Below, one piece after another: positions 17,330-26,074 of a stretch of 64,000 bases of DNA; positions within the stretch are counted from its first letter, which is position 1; each line of letters opens with the position of its first letter. A program made the translations under genes and the position numbers. Location of the stretch: the NCBI RefSeq assembly GCF_000403435.2, contig NZ_KE159703.1, forward strand, positions 1,171,033 to 1,235,032. The letters are read 5' to 3'. Below the pieces are notes generated by a model. The model searched no databases. It was not told where the DNA came from and saw only the letters and a list, made by a program, of their open reading frames with translations. This DNA comes from Oscillibacter sp. 1-3. Lineage in GTDB: Bacteria; Bacillota; Clostridia; Oscillospirales; Oscillospiraceae.

Positions 17330-17800
17330 ATGAGCAGTATGGAAGAATTAAAACGCATGGATGAGGCGGAACAGCGGGGACGGGAATATTTTCGCCAGGG
17401 CCTGAATTGTACGGAGTGCGTTTTGCGCACATTCATGGATATGCACGAGACAGAGCTTCCCGATTCTGTTGTGAAGCTGGCTTCCGGCTTTGGACTTGGC
17501 ATAGGAAATACGAGAAACACCTGCGGCGCCGTTATCGGAGCGATCATGGCGCTGGGTGCTGCAAAAGGGAGAGACCCCCTCCCAATCGGGACGCCTGCCG
17601 AGCGGATCGCCCAGCTGAACGAAGAGGTATATCCCCCTGCCGGTTCCTTAATACATGAGGTTGAGCGGGACTTTGGGACGATTATCTGCAGGGAATTCAG
17701 CGCGCCGCACGGTGATTTTGACGGCCGTATGAGAAAGAAAGGCTGTCAGCAGTTTATCGGCTATTGCTGCCGTTTGGCTGAAAAATATAGCGCAGATTGA
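17330..17800 (+). CDS. C_GCAxxG_C_C family protein (first copy)
   Basis: 156 residues from the ATG that follows AAGGAGAG. The family pattern is visible: an early cysteine (GLNCTECVLRTF), the helix ASGFGLGIGNTRNTCGAVIGAIMALGA with the glycine-cysteine core, a later Cys (FGTIICREF) and CC near the end (FIGYCCRLAEKY). These proteins are thought to be redox-active or to bind metal or FeS; function is not established. It closes the DUF819 operon, and a paralogue (18062-18592) opens the next one. Confidence 0.85.
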   Translation: MSSMEELKRMDEAEQRGREYFRQGLNCTECVLRTFMDMHETELPDSVVKLASGFGLGIGNTRNTCGAVIGAIMALGAAKGRDPLPIGTPAERIAQLNEEVYPPAGSLIHEVERDFGTIICREFSAPHGDFDGRMRKKGCQQFIGYCCRLAEKYSAD

Positions 17801-17856
17801 TTGTCACAGAAGAGATTGCCCAATCAGATTATCCGCAGACGAATACAGATCTTTTT

Positions 17857-17895
17857 GCCTCAGGCAGCACGGCTTCACACCACGCTGCCTGAGGC
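17857..17895 (+). terminator. Inverted repeat after the first C_GCAxxG gene
   Basis: Perfect 12-bp arms GCCTCAGGCAGC / GCTGCCTGAGGC with a 15-nt loop, 57 bp after the stop codon and followed by GCTTATTA. A terminator is the simplest reading. It also lies 85-125 bp upstream of a sigma-54 promoter, the usual place of an activator site, so it could be both. Confidence 0.6.
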
Positions 17896-17964
17896 GCTTA
17901 TTATGCCGGCCGGAGCGGGGGCGGCCTCCCCTGGGACATGCGGCTGAACTTCGCGCGGAATATA

Positions 17965-17995
17965 GCCAGATATTAATATTGGCACAGTCTTTGCT
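17965..17995 (+). promoter_or_regulatory. Sigma-54 promoter of the CoA/redox operon
   Basis: TGGCAC (17980-17985), AGTCT, TTGCT (17991-17995): an almost ideal -24/-12 promoter. It is preceded by GCC-AG-ATATTAATATTGGC, the same box as in the 52-bp palindrome. Predicted start near 18006, about 55 nt before the second C_GCAxxG gene. Confidence 0.85.
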
Positions 17996-18012
17996 ATTGT
18001 AAAAGACTGTGC
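17982..18012 (+). promoter_or_regulatory. Dyad overlapping the sigma-54 promoter
   Basis: GCACAGTCTTT and AAAGACTGTGC form perfect 11-bp arms around a 9-nt spacer. The dyad runs from the -24 box past the expected start point, so a protein bound here would compete with RNA polymerase. It may also be a hairpin at the very start of the transcript. Confidence 0.5.
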
Positions 18013-18061
18013 AACAGATGCAAAAGAGATCTCAAAACGGTATTTTAAGGAGGATATTGTT

Positions 18062-18592
18062 ATGGAAAACACCAACACCGTGAGCAAAAAAGAGGCCTGC
18101 AGAAACGAGCTTGTCCAGCGTGCCGGAGAACTGGCCATGTACTATTACCGCGAGAAAGGCTTTCACTGCCCCGAAGCGACAATCCGCGCCTGCTCCGATG
18201 CGCTGGATCTCCGGATTCCTGAGGATGTGATTCGCGCCGCGTCCGGCTTTATGGGCGGCGGCGGCGGTATGGGAGAGCGCTGCGGCGTCGTGGAGGCCGG
18301 CTGCATGATTCTCTCGTTCATCTTTGCCCGTGTGGCCCCCTTTCAGGAGCCCTGGCCCAATAATCATCTGATCCGTGTGATGCATGGCCGTTTTGTGGAG
18401 AAAATCTCCTGCCTGCGCTGTGCCGATATTCAGGCCAAAGAGGAGGCGGAGGGAATCGCTCCCGAAAAGATGTGCGACCGCACCATTGCGGAGGGCGCCA
18501 AAATCATTGCCGGTGTGATCTTTGACTCGGACGATATTTTCAAGGCCGTCACACCCGCGGATTATGAAAACGACCCGAAGCCCTTTGAATAA
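18062..18592 (+). CDS. C_GCAxxG_C_C family protein (second copy)
   Basis: 176 residues, longer than the first copy. Core motifs: HCPEATIRACSDAL, AASGFMGGGGGMGERCGVVEAGCMILSFIF, then KISCLRCADIQ and EKMCDRTIAEGAKIIAG, so the full set of cysteines is present. The ATG follows a GGAGG site. It is the first gene behind the sigma-54 promoter and lies 28 bp before a CoA-disulfide-reductase-like flavoprotein, which supports a thiol/redox role (inference). Confidence 0.87.
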   Translation: MENTNTVSKKEACRNELVQRAGELAMYYYREKGFHCPEATIRACSDALDLRIPEDVIRAASGFMGGGGGMGERCGVVEAGCMILSFIFARVAPFQEPWPNNHLIRVMHGRFVEKISCLRCADIQAKEEAEGIAPEKMCDRTIAEGAKIIAGVIFDSDDIFKAVTPADYENDPKPFE

Positions 18593-18620
18593 CTACATTT
18601 TTCAGAAAAGAGGACTCTAT

Positions 18621-20321
18621 ATGAAGGTTGTCATTGTGGGCGGCGTTGCCGGCGGCGCCTCTGCCGCGGCGCGAATCCGCCGCTTGGATGAGCAGGCTGA
18701 AATTATCGTTCTGGAGCGCGGCAGGCACGTCTCCTTTTCCAACTGCTCCCTGCCCTACTATCTGGGCGGCGCAGTAGAAAACAGCGACTGGCTGGTGATG
18801 ATGGGGCCGGACGACTTCAAGTACCGGCACAACATCGAGGTGCGCACGCAGAGCGAGGTCACAAAGATCTGCCGGGACAGGAAAGAAGTGGTGGTGCGTG
18901 ATCTGAACAGGGGCACGGAGTACACGGAGTCCTATGACAGGCTGGTGCTTGCCACAGGGGCGTCCCCTGTCGTTCCCAAGAGCATTCAGGGCGTGGACGC
19001 CGGACATGTTTTCACGATCCGCAGCGTTACGGATGTCTGCGGGGCGAAGGATTATATCGACTCTTCCGGCGCGCAGAACATTGTGGTAGCCGGCGCGGGC
19101 TTTGTCGGCGTTGAGGTGGCGGAAAACCTGAGGTCCGCAGGGAAAAACGTCAGCATTGTGGAGGGCGCCGATCAGGTTATGGCTCCTTTCGACTACGATA
19201 TGGCGCAATACCTCCATAAGGAGCTGACCGACAAGGGCATTCACCTCTATCTGTCCAGCATGGTCACAGCCATTACTGCCGGCGCCGTGACAGCGGTGAG
19301 AAACGGAAAAACCGTGGAGATTCCGGCGGATGCGGTCATCCTTTCCATCGGCGTGGCGCCGGAAACCGGACTCGCTGTCCAGGCCGGCCTGGAGCTGGGT
19401 GCGTCCCGCGCCATCCGGGTGAATCACAACTATCAGACCAGCGATCCCGATATTTATGCCGTGGGTGACGCGGTTGAGACCTTCAGCCGTGTTGGCCGGG
19501 CATACGGCTCCTTCGCGCAGGCAGGTCCCGCCCAGCGGCAGGCCCGCGCCGCGGCGGACCATATCTGCGGGATGTATCATAATAACAAGGGCTACATCGC
19601 CACATCCTGCCTGCGGGTGTTTGAGCAGAATGCCGCCGTCACCGGCATGAATGAAAAAGCCCTGAAAAAAGCGGGGATTCCCTATGACGCCGCATTTGTG
19701 CTGCCCTTTGATAAAGTGAGCATCATGCCGGACGCCCACTACATGGCCTTCAAGCTGCTCTTTGAGGTGCCGACCGGCAGAATCCTCGGCGCGCAGGCCA
19801 TCGGCCGGGGCGATGTGGTGAGGAGAATTGACGTCATCGCAGCGCTGCTTACCATGAACGGCACGCTGGATGACCTGAAAGAGATGGAGCTGTGCTACTC
19901 CCCGGTCTATGGCACTGCGAAAGACGTGGTAAACATGGCGGCATTAGTAGGTCTGAACATCCTGTACGGCCGGGTCAGACAGGTGCGGATAGAGGAGGTA
20001 AGAGGCCTGGTGGAATCCGGGGCCTGCATCGTCGATGTGCGGGAGCCCGAGGAGTTTGAGAGCGGGCACCTGAAAAACGCCGTGAATGTGCCGCTGACGC
20101 AGTTCCGGGCCCGGATGCATGAAATTCCAAAGGATGTGCCGGTATATCTGCATTGCCGGACTGGCCAGCGCAGCTACTATGCGCTCTGTGAGCTGCTTGG
20201 AAACGGGTACCGCAATGTATACAATATCAGCGGTTCCTTCCTGGGAATCTGCAGCTATGAGTATTATAACGACATTACAGACGGCAGAGAGCCCATTGTC
20301 ACCGCCTACAACTTTTCCTGA
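18621..20321 (+). CDS. CoA-disulfide-reductase-like flavoprotein with rhodanese domain
   Basis: 566 residues from the ATG behind an AAGAGGA site. FAD domain VVIVGGVAGGASAAARIRRL at the start, active Cys42 in SFSNCSLPYYLGG, NAD domain IVVAGAGFVGVEVAENL, and YAVGDAVET closing the FAD site. The C-terminal rhodanese domain (about 460-560) keeps its catalytic Cys512 in HCRTGQRS. This is the CoADR-Rhd/Npsr type that reduces CoA-disulfide, persulfide or polysulfide with NAD(P)H. With the C_GCAxxG partner it may protect the CoA pool used by the two enzymes downstream. Confidence 0.9.
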   Translation: MKVVIVGGVAGGASAAARIRRLDEQAEIIVLERGRHVSFSNCSLPYYLGGAVENSDWLVMMGPDDFKYRHNIEVRTQSEVTKICRDRKEVVVRDLNRGTEYTESYDRLVLATGASPVVPKSIQGVDAGHVFTIRSVTDVCGAKDYIDSSGAQNIVVAGAGFVGVEVAENLRSAGKNVSIVEGADQVMAPFDYDMAQYLHKELTDKGIHLYLSSMVTAITAGAVTAVRNGKTVEIPADAVILSIGVAPETGLAVQAGLELGASRAIRVNHNYQTSDPDIYAVGDAVETFSRVGRAYGSFAQAGPAQRQARAAADHICGMYHNNKGYIATSCLRVFEQNAAVTGMNEKALKKAGIPYDAAFVLPFDKVSIMPDAHYMAFKLLFEVPTGRILGAQAIGRGDVVRRIDVIAALLTMNGTLDDLKEMELCYSPVYGTAKDVVNMAALVGLNILYGRVRQVRIEEVRGLVESGACIVDVREPEEFESGHLKNAVNVPLTQFRARMHEIPKDVPVYLHCRTGQRSYYALCELLGNGYRNVYNISGSFLGICSYEYYNDITDGREPIVTAYNFS

Positions 20322-20404
20322 CCGGGACAAGCAATGGACTTGAAAGGAAAGGACATGGCCGTCCGCCGTGTCTGGAGCCGTGACTTTATATGAGGAGAAT
20401 TGAT

Positions 20405-21793
20405 ATGGATAATCAGACATTGGTCAACCAGCTGGTGGCAAACGCACGCAGGGCTCTGGCCGAGCTGGAGCCGTACACCCAGGAGCAGATCGACGAGCTG
20501 TGCCGGGTGTGCTGCGAGGCGTTCCGGGAGCACGCGGAGGAGCTGGCGGCGGAGGCCGTGGCGGAGACAGGTCTGGGCAATGTGCCGGATAAAATTGTCA
20601 AGAACACCGGCTCCCCGGACGGTGTGTGGTATGCCGTCAAAAACAAGAAGTCCGTCGGCGTTATCGGGCATGACGAGCGACGGCACCTGACTTTTGTAGC
20701 CCACCCGAAGGGGATTATCTCCTGTGTCATCCCCACCACCAACCCCAATATTACCATCCTCTTCAACGGCGTGTACGCCCTGAAGGGCCGGAACGTCATC
20801 CTCTGCGCCCCCCATCCCCGGGCCAAGCGGTCCACGGTCCATACCTGTCAGATCTTCAACGAGGCGCTGAGAAAGGCGGGCGCTCCGGATCATATCTTCC
20901 AGTATGTGGAAGAGCCCAACATTGAGCTGACACAGATGATGATGGCCGCCTCCGACACGGTGCTGGGCACCGGCGGTCCCAACATGGTCAAGGCCGCCTA
21001 CTCCAGCGGAAAGCCCGCCTACGGCGTGGGTCCCGGCAACTCCCAGACCATCTTTGACCCCGCTTATGACAATCTGCCCATGGCCGTTGGGCAGACCGTG
21101 TTCGGCTGCAAGTTCGACAACGGCATTATCTGCGCGTGCAACCGCTCCTTTATTACGCCGAAATCCATCTCTGCGCAGGTGGTGGAGCTGATGAAGGCGG
21201 AGAAGGTCTACTACACGGACGACCCCGCCGTCCGGGATCGGGCCAGGGCGCTGCTGTTTCCAAACGGCCTGGGCGCCATCAACGGAAAACCCGTAGGGCA
21301 GAGCGTCCAGGATATTGCCGGGATGCTGGAGCTGGATATTCCCGCGGACACTTCCATTATCGTCGTCAAAGTAGACAAGTACGGCCCGGAAGAGCCTCTG
21401 TGCCGGGAGAAGATGGTGCCTCTGGCCGTCCACATCGAGTGCGAGGACGTGGAGGAGGCGATCCGGATTGCTAAGGCCAATCTGCTGATGGAGGGCGCAG
21501 GTCACTCCTCCGTCATTCACACCAACAGCCAGGCTCTGGTTGAGAAGGCCGCCTGCACGCTGCCGGTGTCCAGAATGCTGGTGAACTGTCCCGGTGTGTT
21601 CTCCGCCAATCCGGCGCTGGCAAACGGCCTGTGCCCCACGGCCACCCTGGGCTGCGGCTCCTGGGCCGGATGCTCCGTGTCCGAGAATCTGGGCTTTGAG
21701 CAGCTGATTAATATCTCCCGCGTCGCATATGTGTACCCGGAGGGCGAGATCCCGGATCATGCGGCGGTTTGGAACGGCGCCGCGGAATTTTGA
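20405..21793 (+). CDS. Acylating aldehyde dehydrogenase (CoA-dependent)
   Basis: 462 residues from the ATG at 20405, seven bases after AGGAG. The catalytic Cys243 sits in FDNGIICACNRS, aligned with the AdhE/SucD-type FDNGTICASE; PAYGVGPGNSQTIFD is the nucleotide-site loop of the acylating class. It interconverts an aldehyde and its acyl-CoA with NAD+. Members include acetaldehyde, succinate-semialdehyde and sulfoacetaldehyde enzymes; the substrate here cannot be told. With the MFS carrier and CoA-transferase next to it, a route aldehyde to acyl-CoA to acid plus acetyl-CoA is likely (inference). Confidence 0.88.
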   Translation: MDNQTLVNQLVANARRALAELEPYTQEQIDELCRVCCEAFREHAEELAAEAVAETGLGNVPDKIVKNTGSPDGVWYAVKNKKSVGVIGHDERRHLTFVAHPKGIISCVIPTTNPNITILFNGVYALKGRNVILCAPHPRAKRSTVHTCQIFNEALRKAGAPDHIFQYVEEPNIELTQMMMAASDTVLGTGGPNMVKAAYSSGKPAYGVGPGNSQTIFDPAYDNLPMAVGQTVFGCKFDNGIICACNRSFITPKSISAQVVELMKAEKVYYTDDPAVRDRARALLFPNGLGAINGKPVGQSVQDIAGMLELDIPADTSIIVVKVDKYGPEEPLCREKMVPLAVHIECEDVEEAIRIAKANLLMEGAGHSSVIHTNSQALVEKAACTLPVSRMLVNCPGVFSANPALANGLCPTATLGCGSWAGCSVSENLGFEQLINISRVAYVYPEGEIPDHAAVWNGAAEF

Positions 21794-21845
21794 GTGACTG
21801 CGCGGGGACGGCGTGCTGTCCCCGCGCTGATTCTAGGAGAACGAT

Positions 21846-23048
21846 ATGAATGTAGAACGAGCAAAGAAGGCCCGTTGGGGATATTTGATTCTGGGCGTTG
21901 CCCTGCTGCTCTGCCTGGGACTGATTTACGCCTGGAGCGTGTTTCGCGCGCCGCTGGAGGAGGAGTTCGGCTGGAGCAAGGCCCAGACCTCCGTCACTTT
22001 TTCCGTCTCCATGACGATGTTCTGCCTGGGCGGGCTGGTCAGCGGCGTGGTTACGGGGAAGCGGGGGCCGCGCTTCACGCTGGCGGCCTGCGCCGCCTTT
22101 TTGCTGGCGGGATTTTCGGCCGCCTCCCAAATCCATACCTTGCCGGGAATCTATGTGACCTACGGAGGCTTTTGCGGCTTCGGCGTGGGCCTGGGCTACA
22201 ACGCCGCCATTTCCACCGTAATGCGCTGGTTTCCCGACAAGCAGGGACTTGTCTCCGGCATCACGCTGATGGGCTTTGGTTTTGGCGGGATGCTGCTGGG
22301 TACGTTAGGAGCCGGTCTGATTACGGCTCTGGGCTGGCGAACCACCTTTTTGATCTTTGCCGCTGCTTTCGCGGCAATCATGCTGACAGGCGCCCTGCTG
22401 CTGCGGACGCCGGAGGAAGGCTTTTTGGCGGCGCTGTCCGCCGGTGGAAAAAAGGGAGAGGCCGTGGAGGAGATCCCCTGGCGGGAGATGCTGCGCCGAA
22501 GAAACTTCTGGCTTTGCTTTATCTGGGCTGTGATCCTCTCCGCTGCCGGCCTTGCCATCATCAACGAGGCCACAACCTACGCCGCGCCCTTTGTGGGCGG
22601 AGATTTGACCCGGGCCGCCGCTCTGGCGGGCATGGTGTCGATTGCCAACGGCATGGGGCGGGTCCTATCCGGGCAGATGTTTGACATGGCGGGCTATCGG
22701 ACCGCCATGCTGAGCGTCAGCGTGATCTATGCGGCGGCGGCCGCCGCCCTCACGGCATCCCTGAAAACCGGGAGCGTCCCTGTACTGGCGGCCGCTTTTT
22801 TGCTGGTTGGGCTTGCCTATGGCGGCGTACCGCCCACAAACTCCGCGTTTGCAGCCCATTTTTTTGGCCGGAGACATTATGCGCTGAATTTCAGCATCAT
22901 CAATCTGAATCTGATCGCCGCCTCCTGTCTGGGCCCGCTTTGCGGCGGCGGAAGCTACATGGGTATTTTTGCCGCGATTTTTGCTTTTGCAGCCATTGGC
23001 GCGGCGCTGACGCTGCTGGTAAAGCGGCCTGAGAAAGGAGCGGCATGA
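21846..23048 (+). CDS. MFS transporter, oxalate/formate antiporter-like
   Basis: 400 residues with twelve hydrophobic segments. The first part ([48 protein letters not shown]) is the typical OFA-family start, with [34 protein letters not shown] as the loop 2-3 region. OFA members exchange small organic acids. AGGAGA precedes the ATG, and its stop overlaps the start of the CoA-transferase. It probably carries the acid substrate or product of the operon. Confidence 0.88.
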   Translation: MNVERAKKARWGYLILGVALLLCLGLIYAWSVFRAPLEEEFGWSKAQTSVTFSVSMTMFCLGGLVSGVVTGKRGPRFTLAACAAFLLAGFSAASQIHTLPGIYVTYGGFCGFGVGLGYNAAISTVMRWFPDKQGLVSGITLMGFGFGGMLLGTLGAGLITALGWRTTFLIFAAAFAAIMLTGALLLRTPEEGFLAALSAGGKKGEAVEEIPWREMLRRRNFWLCFIWAVILSAAGLAIINEATTYAAPFVGGDLTRAAALAGMVSIANGMGRVLSGQMFDMAGYRTAMLSVSVIYAAAAAALTASLKTGSVPVLAAAFLLVGLAYGGVPPTNSAFAAHFFGRRHYALNFSIINLNLIAASCLGPLCGGGSYMGIFAAIFAFAAIGAALTLLVKRPEKGAA

Positions 23049-24391
23049 ATATTTTTGAGGAGTATCAAAAAAAGCTGGTCTCTGCGGAGGAGGCCGTCCG
23101 GCTGGTGAAAGATGGGGACTGGGTGGATTACAGTCAGACCTGTTCCTTTCCGGAGGCTCTGGATGAAGCTCTGGCGGCCCGGAAAGGGGAACTGCGGGAC
23201 ATCAAGGTCCGCAATGCCATCGCCATGAAGCCCATACAGGTGGTGGAGCAGGACCCGGAGCATGAGACCTTTACTTACAACGCCTGGCACTGCTCCGGCC
23301 TGGACCGAAAGTACGTGGACAGGGGCTGGGCGTATTACTCGCCCATGCTGTTTCGGGACTGCGGCTCCTATTACAGCCGCGGCTACGCGCCGGTAAATGT
23401 GGCGATGATCTCTGTGGCGCCCATGGACAAGCACGGCTATTTCAGCTATGGCCTGACCAACTGCTGTATGCAGGAGATGCTGGACGCGGCGGAGCATGTC
23501 ATTCTGGAGGTTAATGAGAACATGCCGGTGATCTATGGTGTGGAGGGCGACCACATCCATATCTCCCAAGCGGACTATGTGGTAGAGGGCCATCGGGATA
23601 TTTGTCTGGCCCCCGGCGGTGACGCGGGGGAGGTGGACCGAAAGATTGCAGCCAACATCTTCCCGTATCTCTACGACGGCGTCACGCTCCAGATCGGCAT
23701 TGGGGGAATGCCCAACGCCCTGGGCGGCCTCATTGCGGAGTCTGATCTAAAGGACCTGGGAATGCACACGGAGCTGATGAGCGACGGCTATCTGAAGCTC
23801 TATCAGGCCGGGAAGATCACCAATAAAAAGAAGAAGCTGAACCGGGGCAAGGGCGTGTTTTCCATCTGTTCCGGTTCCCGGGAGCTGTATGAATTCCTGG
23901 ACCGGAACATGGACATTCTCTCCGCGCCCATGCGGTACGTGAACAGTCCGGAGACCATCCGGCAGCTGGACGACTTCGTGTCCATCAACGGCTGTATTGC
24001 CGCGGACCTGTATGGGCAGGTGTGCTCCGAGACCTCCGGCACCCGCCATATCAGCGGCACCGGAGGTCAGCTGGACTTTGTCACCGGCGCATATATGGCG
24101 GAGCACGGCCAGGCGTTTCTGGCCATGCCCTCCACCTTCCGGGACAAGCAGGGGGTTCTGCACTCCCGCATTCTCCCCAGATTTACCGAGGGAGACGTCA
24201 TCACCACGCCGCGGACGCAGACGCCGAGTCTGGTAACGGAGTACGGTGTGGCCCGGCTCTCCGGCCTTTCCACCTGGGAGCGGGCGGAGAAGCTCATCAG
24301 CATCGCCCATCCGGACTTCCGGGAAGCCCTCGTCGCGGCTGCGCAGGAACAGAAGATCTGGAGAAGATCCAACAAGCGGTGTGTTGGATAG
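23045..24391 (+). CDS. Acyl-CoA:acetate CoA-transferase (But/AbfT family)
   Basis: 448 residues, the usual length of the butyryl-CoA/4-hydroxybutyrate CoA-transferase family. The likely catalytic Glu243 lies in [20 protein letters not shown] and [14 protein letters not shown] are the CoA-site glycine loops. The start overlaps the MFS stop (ATGA). It moves CoA between an acyl-CoA and acetate. Its partner acyl-CoA is presumably made by the aldehyde dehydrogenase two genes upstream. A paralogue with the same motifs is at 43930-45261, in the IorAB operon. Confidence 0.88.
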   Translation: MNIFEEYQKKLVSAEEAVRLVKDGDWVDYSQTCSFPEALDEALAARKGELRDIKVRNAIAMKPIQVVEQDPEHETFTYNAWHCSGLDRKYVDRGWAYYSPMLFRDCGSYYSRGYAPVNVAMISVAPMDKHGYFSYGLTNCCMQEMLDAAEHVILEVNENMPVIYGVEGDHIHISQADYVVEGHRDICLAPGGDAGEVDRKIAANIFPYLYDGVTLQIGIGGMPNALGGLIAESDLKDLGMHTELMSDGYLKLYQAGKITNKKKKLNRGKGVFSICSGSRELYEFLDRNMDILSAPMRYVNSPETIRQLDDFVSINGCIAADLYGQVCSETSGTRHISGTGGQLDFVTGAYMAEHGQAFLAMPSTFRDKQGVLHSRILPRFTEGDVITTPRTQTPSLVTEYGVARLSGLSTWERAEKLISIAHPDFREALVAAAQEQKIWRRSNKRCVG

Positions 24392-24452
24392 GGCGATATG
24401 ACGCTTTGCAGCCTGGCTGCGCCGCGGACATGGGGATCAAGGGGGATGAGAT

Positions 24453-25211
24453 ATGAAAAAGGTGTGTCTTTTAGGCTGCGGGCGGCTGGGGCGCATCATA
24501 GCCGAGGCGCTGCTCGCCGGCGCTGTGGAGGGCGCAGAGCTGGCAGCTGTGTTTACCCGTTCTGCAGACAGGGCGGACAGGCTGCGCGGGGAGCTGTCCT
24601 GTCCGGTGAGTGCTGATATTCACGCTCTGCTGGCGGAAAGGCCGGACTATGTTGTAGAAGCCGCCGCAGCAGCCGCGGTAAAAGAATACGCCATTCCCAT
24701 TATGGAGGCGGGAGCGGATTTGATTGTTCTCTCCACCAGCGCCTTGGGCGATCCGGAATTCTATGGGCGGGCCCTTGCGGCGGCGGAGAGCTTCGACCGG
24801 CGCATTCATTTGGCGCATGGCGTAACCGGCGGTCTGGATGCCGTGGAAGCAGCGGCCATGATGGGCGCTTTGTCCGCGAGCATTACAAAGCGGAAGTTTC
24901 CCAAGGGCTCGCCGCAGAGCGATCCGGCGCTGGATATGCTGGCGGACGGCTTCCGCGGCACGGCAGAGGACGCGCGTCTGCGCTATCCGAACCAGCTGAA
25001 CGTGGCGGTGTCCCTGGGGCTGGCGGCGGGAAGCATGCGGGGGACAGATGTGTTTGTAGAGTCCGGCAGCTGTGTGGATTTTACCATTACCTGTGAAGGG
25101 GCCTTTGGAAAAGGCGTCTTTCACACAGAACTGGGGGCATATGGCCCGGACTTTGCCGCCTGGAGCGCCCTTGCGGCGCTGCGGCGGCTGACAGATAGAA
25201 TTGTTTTCTGA
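24453..25211 (+). CDS. Aspartate-dehydrogenase-like (NadX-type) oxidoreductase
   Basis: 252 residues. The N-terminal GCGRLGRIIAEALLAG dinucleotide loop is followed by VVEAAAAAAVKEYAIPIMEAGADLIVLSTSAL and the RIHLAHGVTGGLDAVEA segment, which matches the DUF108/L-aspartate dehydrogenase family; VSLGLAAG follows in the C-terminal part. Such enzymes reductively aminate oxaloacetate or oxidise aspartate; some use related amino acids. It is the last gene of the sigma-54 operon and ends 7 bp before a strong terminator. A real role in aspartate metabolism is not proven. Confidence 0.8.
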   Translation: MKKVCLLGCGRLGRIIAEALLAGAVEGAELAAVFTRSADRADRLRGELSCPVSADIHALLAERPDYVVEAAAAAAVKEYAIPIMEAGADLIVLSTSALGDPEFYGRALAAAESFDRRIHLAHGVTGGLDAVEAAAMMGALSASITKRKFPKGSPQSDPALDMLADGFRGTAEDARLRYPNQLNVAVSLGLAAGSMRGTDVFVESGSCVDFTITCEGAFGKGVFHTELGAYGPDFAAWSALAALRRLTDRIVF

Positions 25212-25218
25212 AAAGATA

Positions 25219-25260
25219 CCAAAAGATCTGGATGTGTCCATACACATCCAGATCTTTTGG
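25219..25260. terminator. Shared terminator of convergent sigma-54 operons
   Basis: Perfect 19-bp arms (CCAAAAGATCTGGATGTGT and its complement) with a CCAT tetraloop. It lies between the plus-strand operon ending at 25211 and the minus-strand operon ending at 25277, so it can serve both. Confidence 0.85.
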
Positions 25261-25276
25261 CATAAATGAAAATGTC

Positions 25277-26005
25277 CTAACCCGCTTGATAAGGCGTTCG
25301 GCCAAGAGTGCCAAGGCCGGGCAGGGGCTCCTGATAACCCATATGCCGCAGAGCGCACCAAATCGTGGCCTGGTTGCTGGTCAAAACAGGGATGCCTTTG
25401 ATTTTTTCCAGGGGCTCGATCAGATCCATGGCACAGATGCCCGTGCAGCTGATGAAAAGGGCGTCTGTATCCGGAGAGGCGTCCTGCTCCAGCGCCAGCC
25501 TGAAAAGCTCTTCAGGCCGGACAAAAGGGAGAACGGATGTATCCTCAATGCCCAGGCCGCGGATAGCGGCGGTGTCGCAGCCTGCGGCGGCGAGAAACTC
25601 CGTTTCCAGCTTGTTCAAAGCGTCGCTGTACGGAGTTATGATGGCCAGCTTCCGCAGGCCCAGAAGAGAAAAGGCCTCCAACAGGGCGGTGCTGGTGGTA
25701 ACCGCGGGAATGCCGCTGGCCTCCTCCATCTGCCGGACCAGCGTTTTGTCAAAGCCGGGTCCGCCGACCATGCTGCCGGTAGTGCAGGCAAAGACCAGGA
25801 TATGAAACGGGAATCCGCGGTACATCCTGGCGTATTCCGTTACCTGACTGGACATTTTGGAGAGCCCCTCCAGCGTGACCTGCCCATATGGAAGCGCGGC
25901 GGTGGCCAGGGCCATACCGTCAGGCAGGTGTCTGTGAAAATCCATTTCCGGCGAAGGCGTGATGCCGGGCCGGATTAAGCCGATACGGCCCTTATCGCCA
26001 TACAT
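25277..26005 (-). CDS. Asp/Glu racemase/maleate isomerase family protein, both cysteines present
   Basis: 242 residues. Both catalytic cysteines of the superfamily are in place: Cys74 (LVFACTTGS) and Cys187 (LFISCTGIC). VTTSTALLEAFSLLGLRKLAIITPY is the conserved middle part. The two-cysteine pattern fits an amino acid racemase or a maleate cis-trans isomerase. It is the last gene of the TRAP operon, behind a paralogue that lacks both cysteines. Substrate unknown; a dicarboxylate or amino acid is implied by the transporter and the family. Confidence 0.85.
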   Translation of the reverse strand: MYGDKGRIGLIRPGITPSPEMDFHRHLPDGMALATAALPYGQVTLEGLSKMSSQVTEYARMYRGFPFHILVFACTTGSMVGGPGFDKTLVRQMEEASGIPAVTTSTALLEAFSLLGLRKLAIITPYSDALNKLETEFLAAAGCDTAAIRGLGIEDTSVLPFVRPEELFRLALEQDASPDTDALFISCTGICAMDLIEPLEKIKGIPVLTSNQATIWCALRHMGYQEPLPGLGTLGRTPYQAG

Positions 26006-26074
26006 GTAAAAATGCCTCCCTTCGCTTTGCCTGTAAATACCTGGGCAGCGGGGCTTTAGCTGCCGCAGTCCGAT

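Noticed and set aside
20306-21760. 484-codon minus-strand frame opposite the aldehyde dehydrogenase
   Set aside because: Repeats of Gly, His and Val typical of antisense frames; the plus-strand enzyme has all its catalytic motifs.
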